Below are positions 23,513-31,212 of a stretch of 35,798 nt of DNA, in pieces. Source of the stretch: Burkholderiales bacterium (GTDB lineage: Bacteria > Pseudomonadota > Gammaproteobacteria > Burkholderiales > Usitatibacteraceae). The notes below the pieces were generated by a model. It was not told where the DNA came from. It ran no database searches and worked only from the letters and a program-made list of their open reading frames with translations. Numbering within the stretch: position 1 is the stretch's first letter; each line of letters opens with the position of its first letter. The stretch is taken from the NCBI GenBank assembly GCA_019634955.1, contig JAHCAK010000038.1:1-35798 (forward strand). Direction: 5' to 3'. Both the position numbers and the translations under genes were made by a program.

Positions 23513-24262
23513 ATGGAAAAGAAGATCGCACTCGTGACGGGCGGCGTCGGCGGCATCGGCGCGGCCATCTGCAAGCGGCTCGCCGAGCGCGGCCACTTCG
23601 TCGTGGCCAACTGGATCCTGCCGGGCACCGAGGCGAAGTACCTCGAGCGCATGGCCGCCGCCGGCTTCGGCAAGGAGTCGACCGCGGTCGCCTTCGGCGA
23701 CGTCTCGAAGTTCGATTCCATGGGCGAGATGGTCGCGGGCATCGCGAAGGACCACGGTCCCGTCGACATCCTCGTCAACTGCGCGGGCATCACCCGCGAC
23801 GCGACCTTCCGCAAGATGTCGCCCGAGCAGTGGCAGCTCGTGATCGACACCAACCTCACCAGCGTCTTCAACGTGACCAAGCACGTGATCGACCCGATGT
23901 GCGACCGCGGCTGGGGCCGCATCGTGAACATCTCGTCGGTGAACGGCATCCGCGGCCAGTTCGGGCAGACCAACTACTCGGCCGCCAAGGCCGGCATCCT
24001 CGGCTTCACCAAGGCGCTCGCGCAGGAGGTGATCCGCAAGGGCGTCACGGTGAACGCCGTCTCCCCCGGCTACGTGGAGACCGAGATGGTCGCCGCCATC
24101 CGCGAGGACGTGAAGCAGCAGATCGTGGCCCAGATCCCCGCCGGGCGCCTCGGCAAGCCCGAGGAGATCGCCGCGGTGGTCGCCTACCTCGCCTCCGACG
24201 ACGCCGCCTACGTCACCGGCGCCAACCTCTCCATCAACGGCGGGCTGCACATGTACGCGTGA
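23513..24262 (+). CDS. phaB: acetoacetyl-CoA reductase (PhaB-type SDR), copy 1
   Basis: PhaB reduces acetoacetyl-CoA to (R)-3-hydroxybutyryl-CoA with NADPH, the monomer for PHB synthase. The 249-residue short-chain dehydrogenase has the cofactor motif T-G-G-V-G-G-I-G (residues 9-16), N-C-A-G-I-T, and the catalytic Ser141/142, Tyr155 and Lys159 in N-I-S-S-V-N and N-Y-S-A-A-K. N-G-I-R-G-Q-F-G-Q-T-N-Y and the end N-G-G-L-H-M are characteristic of PhaB rather than FabG. A second copy is paired with phaC at 26011. It follows the phasin gene but is separated by a terminator, so it needs read-through or its own promoter. Confidence 0.92.
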   Translation: MEKKIALVTGGVGGIGAAICKRLAERGHFVVANWILPGTEAKYLERMAAAGFGKESTAVAFGDVSKFDSMGEMVAGIAKDHGPVDILVNCAGITRDATFRKMSPEQWQLVIDTNLTSVFNVTKHVIDPMCDRGWGRIVNISSVNGIRGQFGQTNYSAAKAGILGFTKALAQEVIRKGVTVNAVSPGYVETEMVAAIREDVKQQIVAQIPAGRLGKPEEIAAVVAYLASDDAAYVTGANLSINGGLHMYA

Positions 24263-24267
24263 GGCAC

Positions 24268-24298
24268 CCGGCGAGGGGCCCCCTCGGGGGATCGCCGG
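24268..24298 (+). terminator. GC-rich hairpin after phaB copy 1
   Basis: CCGGCGA (24268-24274) pairs with TCGCCGG (24292-24298), with an inner stem CCCCC/GGGGG. It starts 6 bases after the phaB stop. It has no T run, so it would be a non-canonical terminator or an mRNA 3' end stabiliser. Confidence 0.45.
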
Positions 24299-24358
24299 CA
24301 AGCCGAACGCGTACGGGCGCCGACACGACGCCGCATTGATCTGGCACCTCCTGCCGGA

Positions 24359-24432
24359 GGCGCCCCGCGTGACTCGCCCTTCGCGGCGCCCCGTGTGATT
24401 CACCCTCCGCGGCGCTTCGGGTGAGTCCGGCC
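24359..24432 (+). repeat. imperfect 26-base tandem repeat, nearly three copies
   Basis: GGCGCCCCGCGTGACTCGCC... (24359-24384), GGCGCCCCGTGTGATTCACC... (24385-24410) and a shorter GGCGCTTCGGGTGAGTCC (from 24411) follow one another. Shared elements are GGCGC, GTGA and the CGC end. The 224-base gap between phaB and the PAS/EAL gene otherwise shows only the hairpin described above and no coding signal. Confidence 0.45.
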
Positions 24433-24486
24433 GGCGCCCATGGCGCCGGCCTTCCCTGTCCCGCGATATCGGGCGAGAATGCGCCG

Positions 24487-25971
24487 ATGCGCATCCGGGC
24501 CGCCTTCGAGAACGCCAATCCCCTCGCGAGCTGGTTCGGCATCGCCGTGGCGGGGGTCCTCCTCGTCATCACGATCTTCCTCACGGTCTTCGACCTGCCG
24601 TGGATCGCGTTTCTCTCGGGCGTGCTGAGCGCCGCTGCGATCGGCCTGGTCGGCCGCCTCGCCTACACCGAGACCGAGCTCGCGCAGGTGCGCGAGACGA
24701 TGCGCTACATCGAGGACGACCTCGCGGCAATGATCGCCTACGTGTCCGCCGACGGGCGCGTGCGGTTCCACAACCAGTCCTTCCGCTACTGGCTGCGCGC
24801 GCGGCGCGAGGCCATCAACGGCCGGCAGCTTCGCGACATCGTCGGCCTCACGGTCTTCGGGCAGATCCGGGCCGGGCTCGAGTCGGCGCTGGCCGGGCAC
24901 CTGCGCCAGGAGACGCGCGTCCACGAGAGCCCCTCGTCCGAGATGGTGCTGCACACCCTGTACCTGCCCCACGCCGACACCAGCGGCGCCGTGATCGGGG
25001 CCTTCATCGTGCAGACGGACGTGACGAGCCTCGAGGACACCGTGATGCCCGGGTCGGCCGTGCTGGGTCCGTCCGCCGCCCCGGCCGGTTCGCCGGCGCC
25101 CGCCGCCCCGGCCGGATCGCCGCCGCCTGCCGCCCTCGCCGTGGCACCGCCCGCCGCCCCGGCGAGCGCCGGCGAGCCAGAGCGAACCATCTTCGTCTCC
25201 ACCATGACCGAGGAGCTCACGGGATGGCGCAACGCGGGCGAGCGGCTGCGCGCGGCGCTCGACGACGACGAGTTCTGCCTCGGCTGCCAGGCGATCGTCC
25301 CGGTGGCGCCGCAGTCGCCCGCGCAGATCTGCCACGAGATGCTGCTGCGCCTTCGCGAGGAGGAGGAGAGCCTCATGCCGCCGGGCGCCTTCCTGCCCAT
25401 CGCGGAGGAGTACGGGATGCTGCCCGACCTCGACCGCTGGGTGGTGCGCGCCACGCTCCGGTGGGTCGCGGCGCAGCCCGCGCGCCGCCAGGCGCTCTAT
25501 TGCATCAACGTGGCGGCCCCGACCCTCGCCAACGTGGGGTTCCCGGAGCACGTGGCGGCCGAGCTGGAGACGCACGGGCTGCCCGGCTCCCTCCTGTGCT
25601 TCGAGGTGCTCGAGGCCGACGTGCTCGCCCGGCGCCGCGACGCCGCGCGGTTCGTGGCGGCGCTGAAGGAAGCCGGCTGCCGCACGACGCTCTGCGGCTT
25701 CGGCCGCAACGCCGAGTCCTACGCGCTGCTCAGGAACCTGCCCGTGGACTTCCTCAAGATCGACGGCGACATCATCCTCGGCCTCACCCGCAACAACGTC
25801 GACCTGATCAAGCTGAAGGCCATCACGCGCGTGGCGCGCGCGACGCAGCGCCGCACGATCGCCGAGTTCGTCGAGGACGAGGCCACGATCGCGATCCTGC
25901 GCGAGCACGGCGTGGACTACGCGCAGGGCTTCGGCGTGGCGCGCCCGGTGCCGCTGGAGGACCTGCCCTGA
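24487..25971 (+). CDS. membrane PAS protein with degenerate EAL domain
   Basis: The 494-residue protein has two membrane helices (about residues 16-34 and 38-57), a PAS domain (about 75-185), an Ala/Pro linker (about 190-232) and an EAL-type domain (about 250-494). EAL domains hydrolyse cyclic di-GMP, but key residues are altered: the EAL motif reads E-M-L (residues 284-286), and the metal-binding D-D-F-G is replaced by L-C-G-F-G-R-N. F-L-K-I-D-G-D and I-A-E-F-V-E-D-E are kept. It is therefore probably a non-catalytic receptor, although this is inference. The ATG at 24487 places the first helix near the N-terminus; a longer in-frame start at 24421 is unlikely. It sits between two groups of PHB genes and is convergent with phaB copy 2. 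Confidence 0.85.
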   Translation: MRIRAAFENANPLASWFGIAVAGVLLVITIFLTVFDLPWIAFLSGVLSAAAIGLVGRLAYTETELAQVRETMRYIEDDLAAMIAYVSADGRVRFHNQSFRYWLRARREAINGRQLRDIVGLTVFGQIRAGLESALAGHLRQETRVHESPSSEMVLHTLYLPHADTSGAVIGAFIVQTDVTSLEDTVMPGSAVLGPSAAPAGSPAPAAPAGSPPPAALAVAPPAAPASAGEPERTIFVSTMTEELTGWRNAGERLRAALDDDEFCLGCQAIVPVAPQSPAQICHEMLLRLREEEESLMPPGAFLPIAEEYGMLPDLDRWVVRATLRWVAAQPARRQALYCINVAAPTLANVGFPEHVAAELETHGLPGSLLCFEVLEADVLARRRDAARFVAALKEAGCRTTLCGFGRNAESYALLRNLPVDFLKIDGDIILGLTRNNVDLIKLKAITRVARATQRRTIAEFVEDEATIAILREHGVDYAQGFGVARPVPLEDLP

Positions 25972-25980
25972 GTCGCCGCG

Positions 25981-26001
25981 GGGGCCGCGCCGGGCGGCCC
26001 C
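25981..26001. terminator. hairpin between two convergent genes
   Basis: GGGGCCGC (25981-25988), loop GCCGG, GCGGCCCC (25994-26001): a perfect 8-pair stem in the 39-base gap between the PAS/EAL and phaB copy 2 stops. No T run on either strand; a bidirectional termination role is plausible. Confidence 0.45.
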
Positions 26002-26010
26002 GCCGGGCCG

Positions 26011-26754
26011 TCAGAACATGTGCTGGCCGCCGTTGATCGAGATGTTGGCGCCGGTGATGAAGGCCGCCTCCTCGCTCGCGAGGTAGGCGCAGAGCCCGGC
26101 CACTTCCTCGGGCTTGCCCAGGCGCCCCAGCGGGATCTGCGGGATGATCTTGGAATCGAGCACCTCCTTCGGGATCGCCATCACCATCTTGGTCCCGATG
26201 TAACCCGGCGAGATCGTGTTCACGGTGACGCCCTTCCTCGCGACCTCGAGGGCGAGCGCCTTGGTGAAGCCGTGCATCCCGGCCTTCGCGGCCGAGTAGT
26301 TGGTCTGGCCGAAGGCGCCCTTCTGGCCGTTCACGCTCGAGACGTTGATCACCCGCCCCCAGCCGCGCTCGACCATCGCGTCGACGATGGGCTTGGTCAT
26401 GTTGAAGACGCTGTCGAGGTTGGTCTTCATCACCGCGTCCCAGTCGACCTTGGTCATCTTCTTGAAGGTCATGTCGCGCGTGATGCCGGCGTTGTTGATG
26501 AGGATGTCGATGGGGCCCACCTCCGCCGAGATCTTCGCCACCGCGTCGTGGCACGAGTCGAAGTCGGCGACGTCGCAGGGGTAGGCGTGGAAGTGGTAGT
26601 CGCGCCCCTCCATCTCCTTCAGCCACTCCTTGTACTTCGTGTTGCCCGGCGAGTAGGTCACCACGACCTTGATGCCCATGCGCGCGAGCTTCATGCAGAT
26701 GGCTTCGCCGAGGCCGCCCATGCCTCCGGTCACGAGGGCGATGCGTTGCGTCAT
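26011..26754 (-). CDS. phaB: acetoacetyl-CoA reductase PhaB, copy 2 (phaC-linked)
   Basis: This 247-residue short-chain dehydrogenase starts M-T-Q-R-I-A-L-V-T-G-G-M-G-G-L-G, the same opening as classical PhaB of Cupriavidus. It has N-N-A-G-I-T-R-D, catalytic Ser139/140 (N-V-S-S-V-N-G-Q-K-G), Tyr153 and Lys157, and ends N-G-G-Q-H-M-F. It makes (R)-3-hydroxybutyryl-CoA for the synthase encoded 64 bases upstream on the same strand. A strong GGAGGAG Shine-Dalgarno precedes the ATG. It differs from copy 1 in the cofactor-proximal segment after strand 2 (V-V-V-T-Y-S-P-G versus V-V-A-N-W-I-L-P), so cofactor preference might differ. Confidence 0.94.
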   Translation of the reverse strand: MTQRIALVTGGMGGLGEAICMKLARMGIKVVVTYSPGNTKYKEWLKEMEGRDYHFHAYPCDVADFDSCHDAVAKISAEVGPIDILINNAGITRDMTFKKMTKVDWDAVMKTNLDSVFNMTKPIVDAMVERGWGRVINVSSVNGQKGAFGQTNYSAAKAGMHGFTKALALEVARKGVTVNTISPGYIGTKMVMAIPKEVLDSKIIPQIPLGRLGKPEEVAGLCAYLASEEAAFITGANISINGGQHMF

Positions 26755-26818
26755 TTCTCTTCTCCTCCGGTTGTCGTATCCCGCCCGCCGCCGCGGCAGC
26801 CGCCCCGGCGCCGAGGCC

Positions 26819-28558
26819 TCACTTCGCGATCTCGGCGCGCTCCTTCACGTAGCGGCCCGGCGCGGGCTCGATCGCCTTGCTTCCCGCCCTGCCCAGCTTC
26901 GCGCGCGCGGGCACCAGCGGGCCCGCCTGCGGCGCGAGCCACCTCGCCCACGGGATCCACCAGCTGCCCGGCACCTCGCGCGCCTGCGCGAACCACTTGT
27001 CCGCGTCGGGGCCGAGGCGGTCGTTCTCCCACCAGTTGCGCTTGTTCTTCGCGGCGGAGTTGATGGAGCCCGCGATGTGGCCGCTCGCGCCCAGCACGAA
27101 CTTCACCGGGCCGCCGAGGTAGCGCGCGCTCTCGTAGGCGCCCTTCCACGGCACGATGTGGTCCTCGCGCGCCGCGAACACGAAGGCCGGCATGTCCACG
27201 CGCTTGAGGTCCACCGGCACGCCGCACATCGTGAGCGCGTCGGGGACGACGAGCTTGTTGTCCTGGTAGGTGTTCCTCAGGTAGTAGGCGTACATCGGCC
27301 CCGGCAGGTTGGTGGAGTCGCCGTTCCAGTAGAGCAGGTCGAAGGCCGGCGGCTGCTGGCCCTTGAGGTAGTTGGACACGACGTAGGTCCACACGAGGTC
27401 GTTCGCCCGCAGGCTGGAGAACGCGCTCGCGAGTTCCGCGCCCGGCACGATCCCGCCCTTCGCGAGCTTCTTCTCGCGCTTCTCGACGAAGTTCCTGTCG
27501 ATGTAGACGCGGATCTCGCCCACGTCGCTGAACTCGAGCAGCGCCGTCATCAGCGTGAGGCTCGCCACGGGCTTCTTCTTCTTCCGCGCGAGGACCGCCA
27601 GCGCGCAGGAGAGCAGCGTGCCGCCGATGCAGAAGCCCAGCGCGTTCACCTTGTCGGCGCCCGTGATGGCGCGCGCCTCGTCGAGCGCGGCGATCACGCC
27701 CATCTGGACGTAGTCGTCCCAGCCGAGCTTGTCCAGCGGCGGCTTCACGTTTCGCCACGACACCATGAACACCGTGTGCCCCTGCTCGATCGCGTAGCGC
27801 ACGAGCGAGTTCTCCGGCTGCAGGTCCATGATGTAGTACTTGTTGATGCACGGCGGCACCATCACCAGCGGGCGGTCGTGCACCTTGGCGGTGAGCGGGC
27901 TGTACTGGATCAGCTGGATGAGGTCGTTCTCGTAGACGACCGCCCCCTCGGTGACGGCGATGTTCTTCCCCACCTCGAAGGCGGCCTCGTCGGTCATGGA
28001 GATGCGCCCCTTCTCCATGTCGCCCAGGAGGTTCCTCATACCCTCCTCGATGGTCTTGCCGCCGCTCTCCAGCGCGGCCTTGATGGCCTCCGGGTTCGTC
28101 GCGAGGTAGTTGGAGGGTGCCGCCGCGTCGAGGTACTGGCGCATGAAGAAGCGCATGCGCCGCTTGGTCGCGGCGTCCAGGTCGGCTTCCTCCACGGCCT
28201 GCATCATCATCTTCGAGGTGAGCAGGTAGGAGTCGCGGTAGTAGCGGAAGAGCGGGAGTTCCTCCCACTCCGGCGCGCTGAAGCGCTTGTCGGCGACCGG
28301 TTTCGCCTCCGCCTTCCCGGCGGGCTGGAACGCCTGCATCCACAGGTTCATCTGCTCCTGCATGTAGCGGCCCTGCAGGTCGAGGAGCGTCTGCGGCTTG
28401 GCGCTCATCGATTCCAGCCACGCGCGATAGGCCTCCGTGAAGCCCGCCATCACGTGGTGGGTGGGGCTGTCCGCGTGCATCGAGGAGGCGAGCTTCTCGT
28501 GGGACTTGGCGAGGATGCCGGCGAGACGTTCGGGGTCGTGAGCGTGGGATTTGGGCAT
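26819..28558 (-). CDS. phaC: class I poly(3-hydroxyalkanoate) synthase PhaC
   Basis: PhaC polymerises (R)-3-hydroxyacyl-CoA into PHB on the granule surface. The 579-residue protein has the lipase-like box G-F-C-I-G-G with nucleophile Cys310, the catalytic Asp in A-R-E-D-H-I-V-P-W and His in S-G-H-I-A-G. Y-Y-I-M-D-L-Q-P-E-N-S and V-S-W-R-N are typical of class I synthases. Length matches class I (about 590). There is no phaE or phaR-type partner subunit beside it, also as expected. It is followed on the same strand by phaB copy 2 and preceded by a predicted promoter. Confidence 0.96.
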   Translation of the reverse strand: MPKSHAHDPERLAGILAKSHEKLASSMHADSPTHHVMAGFTEAYRAWLESMSAKPQTLLDLQGRYMQEQMNLWMQAFQPAGKAEAKPVADKRFSAPEWEELPLFRYYRDSYLLTSKMMMQAVEEADLDAATKRRMRFFMRQYLDAAAPSNYLATNPEAIKAALESGGKTIEEGMRNLLGDMEKGRISMTDEAAFEVGKNIAVTEGAVVYENDLIQLIQYSPLTAKVHDRPLVMVPPCINKYYIMDLQPENSLVRYAIEQGHTVFMVSWRNVKPPLDKLGWDDYVQMGVIAALDEARAITGADKVNALGFCIGGTLLSCALAVLARKKKKPVASLTLMTALLEFSDVGEIRVYIDRNFVEKREKKLAKGGIVPGAELASAFSSLRANDLVWTYVVSNYLKGQQPPAFDLLYWNGDSTNLPGPMYAYYLRNTYQDNKLVVPDALTMCGVPVDLKRVDMPAFVFAAREDHIVPWKGAYESARYLGGPVKFVLGASGHIAGSINSAAKNKRNWWENDRLGPDADKWFAQAREVPGSWWIPWARWLAPQAGPLVPARAKLGRAGSKAIEPAPGRYVKERAEIAK

Positions 28559-28617
28559 GGGGCGGGCGGCGCGGGAGGGATACGCAAACCTTTGGAAATT
28601 CAGGGATTTTCGCGCGT

Positions 28618-28646
28618 ATTCTGGAGGCCACCCCGAGGGGTGTCAA
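28618..28646 (-). promoter_or_regulatory. predicted phaC promoter with an embedded palindrome
   Basis: On the minus strand TTGACA (28646-28641) and CAGAAT (28623-28618) are 17 bases apart. The spacer contains the palindrome CACCCC-GA-GGGGTG (28629-28642), which could be an operator or a stem after the ZIP gene. The layout (TTGACA-17-xAGAAT) matches the phasin promoter. Confidence 0.55.
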
Positions 28647-28667
28647 GGAAACGGCGGCGCGCGCGCC

Positions 28668-29456
28668 TCAGTGGCCTGCGCCGAGGGCGTGGTGGACGCC
28701 CCAGAGCGTGAGCACGCCCAGCCCGATGAAGGCCACTTGCATGGCCGTCTCCGCGAGCCGCGCGCGGCGGTGCAACCCCGGGATCAGGTCGGCGACCGCG
28801 ACGTAGAGCATGCCCGCCGCGGCGATGGCGAGGATGCGCGGAACCCACGCCTGCGCGGCCGAGAGCGCGAAGTAGCCCAGCAGGGCGCCGGCGACCGCGG
28901 CGAGGCTGGAAAGCGCGTTGAGCGCGAGCGCCTTCGCCCGCGAGAAGCCCGAGTTGAGCAGCACGAGGAAGTCGCCCACCTCCTGCGGCACCTCGTGGGC
29001 GACGATCGCGGCGGCGGTCACCACGCCCAGCTTCACGTCGGCGAGGAAGGCGCCGGCGATGATCACGCCGTCGGTGAAGTTGTGGAACGAGTCGCCGACC
29101 ACGATCATCCAGCCGGAGCGCCCCGCGTCGGCGCCCTCCGCCTGCGCGAGGACGCCGTGCGCATGCCCGTGCCCGCCCTCGCCGTGATGGTGCCGCCACA
29201 GCAGGAGCTTCTCCAGGACGAAGAACCCGAGAATGCCCGCGAGGATGAGGCCCGCCGTCGCGCCCGGGTCGGCGTTGCCCTCGAAGAGGTGCGGCACGAT
29301 GTCGAGGAACACCGCGCCCAGGAGCGCGCCGACCGCGTAGCTCACGAGCATGGGAACCAGCCGCGCCTGGACGCGGAAGGCGACGAGGGCGGCCAGAAGG
29401 ACCGAGACCAGCCCGCCGGCGAGGCAGGCGGCGAGGATCCAGGCGAGGATCGGCAT
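28668..29456 (-). CDS. ZIP-family divalent metal transporter
   Basis: ZIP transporters import zinc and related divalent metals. The 262-residue protein has about seven or eight hydrophobic segments, a His-rich cytoplasmic loop (R-H-H-H-G-E-G-G-H-G-H-A-H), and the paired metal-site motifs H-N-F-T-D-G in helix 4 and H-E-V-P-Q-E in helix 5. These are the ZIP hallmarks. The exact metal is not determined; zinc is most likely. A GGAAG motif precedes the ATG. An inverted repeat lies just upstream (29468-29496). Confidence 0.9.
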   Translation of the reverse strand: MPILAWILAACLAGGLVSVLLAALVAFRVQARLVPMLVSYAVGALLGAVFLDIVPHLFEGNADPGATAGLILAGILGFFVLEKLLLWRHHHGEGGHGHAHGVLAQAEGADAGRSGWMIVVGDSFHNFTDGVIIAGAFLADVKLGVVTAAAIVAHEVPQEVGDFLVLLNSGFSRAKALALNALSSLAAVAGALLGYFALSAAQAWVPRILAIAAAGMLYVAVADLIPGLHRRARLAETAMQVAFIGLGVLTLWGVHHALGAGH

Positions 29457-29467
29457 GGGGGAACTTC

Positions 29468-29496
29468 CTGCTACTGAGTTGCAAACAGTCTAGCAG
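29468..29496. repeat. inverted repeat upstream of the ZIP gene
   Basis: CTGCTA (29468-29473) and TAGCAG (29491-29496) flank a 17-base, relatively AT-rich core containing TGAGTTGCAAACAGTC. The next positions inward also pair partly with one gap. It sits 12 bases before the ZIP ATG, so a metal-responsive repressor site is possible, but it could be a hairpin after pgeF. Confidence 0.35.
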
Positions 29497-29518
29497 CCGT
29501 GTCAAGCGCCGGCGGGGC

Positions 29519-30262
29519 TCAGGCGCCGGCGTCGATCCAGATGAACGCGCCGAGCCGCCCGCTCGCCCTGGCCCGGCGGTAGGAGAAGAACCGGTCGGCC
29601 TGCGTGCGCGTGCAGAAGCCCCCGCCGGAGACGGCCGTGACGCCCGCGGCCGCCAGGCGCAGCCGCGCGAGCGCGTACAGGTCGGCGAGGAAGCGATCGC
29701 CCTCGCCCGCCGCGAACGCGTGCCGCGCCGCGGGATGCGTCGCCACGAAGGCCTCGCGCACCTCCGGGCCCACCTCGAAGGCGAGCGGGCCGATGGCCGG
29801 GCCCAGCCAGGCGAGGACGCGCGCAGCCTCGCCTCCCACGGCGGCGACCGCGTTCTCGAGCACGCCCGCCGCGAGCCCGCGCCACCCGGCGTGGGCGACG
29901 GCCACGCGCGAGCCGTCGTCGCGGCAGAGGAAGACGGGCAGGCAATCGGCGGTGAGGACGACGGCGACGGTTCCCGGCGTCGAGGTGGCCGCCGCGTCGG
30001 CCGTGGGCGGCGCGTCCGGGTCGTCGAGGTCCGCGACCTCGCTCCCGTGCACCTGCGCGAGCCACCGCGGCTCGGCCGGCAGGTGCGCGCGCACCGCGGC
30101 CCGGTTGGCAGCCACGTGGGTCGGGTCGTCGCCGCTGCGCTCGCCCAGGTTGAGGGTGCCGTACTCGCCCTCGCTCACGCCGCCGGCGCGCGTGGTGACG
30201 AAAGCCCGCACCCGCACCGGTGCCGGCCAGTCGGGGACGATCCAGTCCGGGTGCAGCCTCAC
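29519..30262 (-). CDS. pgeF: PgeF/YfiH laccase-domain protein (peptidoglycan editing factor / purine nucleoside phosphorylase family)
   Basis: Members of this family have been described as a peptidoglycan editing factor (YfiH in E. coli) and as FAMIN-like purine nucleoside enzymes. The 247-residue protein has T-T-R-A-G-G-V-S near the N-terminus, L-A-Q-V-H-G-S-E-V, the metal-site segments T-A-D-C-L-P-V and A-H-A-G-W-R-G-L, and G-P-A-I-G-P. The GTG at 30262 overlaps the rluD stop as GTGA, so it is translated with rluD, the conserved rluD-pgeF order in proteobacteria. Confidence 0.9.
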   Translation of the reverse strand: MRLHPDWIVPDWPAPVRVRAFVTTRAGGVSEGEYGTLNLGERSGDDPTHVAANRAAVRAHLPAEPRWLAQVHGSEVADLDDPDAPPTADAAATSTPGTVAVVLTADCLPVFLCRDDGSRVAVAHAGWRGLAAGVLENAVAAVGGEAARVLAWLGPAIGPLAFEVGPEVREAFVATHPAARHAFAAGEGDRFLADLYALARLRLAAAGVTAVSGGGFCTRTQADRFFSYRRARASGRLGAFIWIDAGA

Positions 30263-31212
30263 GCGCCCGCCCGGAGGGCGCGCACGAGCGCCTCGAAATC
30301 CGCCGGCGGCGGGGCCGTGAAGCGCACCGTCTTTCGCGTGCGCGGGTGGATGAAGGCGAGCTTCCAGGCGTGCAGCGCCTGCCTCGGCAGGCGCCGCGCG
30401 CCGCGCGGCCCGTAGAGCGGGTCGCCCTCCAGCGGGTGCCCGATCGAGGCGAGGTGCACGCGGATCTGGTGCGTGCGCCCCGTCTCGAGGTCGCACTCGA
30501 GCAGCGCGTGCGCCGCGAAGCGCTCGCGCACGCGGTAGTGCGTCACCGCGGGCTTGCCACCGGGCACCACGGCCATGCGCGTGCGCTGCGCCGGGTGCCG
30601 GCCGATGGGCGCCTCGACCGTGCCGGACTCCGGCACGTCGCCGCGCGCGACGGCGAGGTAGGTCCGCTTCACCGTGCGCGCCTGCAGCTGGCGCACGAGG
30701 TCCTGCATGGCCGCCTCGGTGCGCGCCACCACGAGCAGCCCGCTCGTCTCCTTGTCGAGGCGGTGCACGATGCCCGCCCGCGGCAGGCCCTTGAGCGCCG
30801 GCACGCGGTGCAGCAGCGCGTTGAGCATCGTCCCGGCCCAGTTGCCGCTGCCGGGGTGCACCACGAGTCCGGCAGGCTTGGCTATCACCAGGATCTCCTC
30901 GTCCTCGTGGATCACCTCCAGCGCGATGTCCTCGGCGCGGAAGGCCGCTTCCTCCGGGCGGGGCGTGAGCGTCACCTCCAGCCGCTCGCCCCCGCGCAGG
31001 CGGTCGCGCGGCCGGGCGGGCTCGCCGTCGACGCGCACCGCGCCTTCCTCCACCAGCCGGGCCAGCCGCGTCCGCGACTCCCCCGGAAGCAGCCGCGCCA
31101 GCGCCTGGTCGAGCCGCAGCCCGGCGAGCGAGCCGTCGACCGAAAGCGCGATCCGCGGGGGCGCCTCCCCGGCGCGGGTATAATTCGCGGGTTCCGCCAC
31201 GGGATCGACCAT
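30259..31212 (-). CDS. rluD: 23S rRNA pseudouridine synthase RluD
   Basis: RluD forms pseudouridines in helix 69 of 23S rRNA and is important for ribosome assembly. The 317-residue protein has an N-terminal S4-like RNA-binding domain (G-L-R-L-D-Q-A-L-A-R-L-L-P-G-E-S-R-T-R-L) and a RluA-type catalytic domain with the catalytic Asp in G-I-V-H-R-L-D-K-E-T-S-G-L. R-T-H-Q-I-R-V-H is also conserved. I take the ATG at 31212; its CAT overlaps the ATG of the divergent bamD by two bases. A GTG at 31200 would also work. Its bamD-facing 5' end carries a perfect TATAAT for bamD. Confidence 0.92.
   Translation of the reverse strand: MVDPVAEPANYTRAGEAPPRIALSVDGSLAGLRLDQALARLLPGESRTRLARLVEEGAVRVDGEPARPRDRLRGGERLEVTLTPRPEEAAFRAEDIALEVIHEDEEILVIAKPAGLVVHPGSGNWAGTMLNALLHRVPALKGLPRAGIVHRLDKETSGLLVVARTEAAMQDLVRQLQARTVKRTYLAVARGDVPESGTVEAPIGRHPAQRTRMAVVPGGKPAVTHYRVRERFAAHALLECDLETGRTHQIRVHLASIGHPLEGDPLYGPRGARRLPRQALHAWKLAFIHPRTRKTVRFTAPPPADFEALVRALRAGA
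31175..31190 (+). promoter_or_regulatory. predicted -10 region for bamD inside rluD
   Basis: A perfect TATAAT at 31179-31184 lies in CGGGTATAATTCGCGG, identical to the 16 bases before prfB at 12931. It lies about 26 bases before the bamD ATG and inside the first codons of rluD on the other strand. Confidence 0.5.

Noticed and set aside
20700-23537. 945-codon plus-strand frame over rimO, phaR and phasin
   Set aside because: It reads antisense to rimO and phaR and in the wrong frame through the phasin; no domain.
24359-24432. The 26-base repeats as a CRISPR array
   Set aside because: Units are adjacent without spacers, imperfect and fewer than three; no cas genes are nearby.
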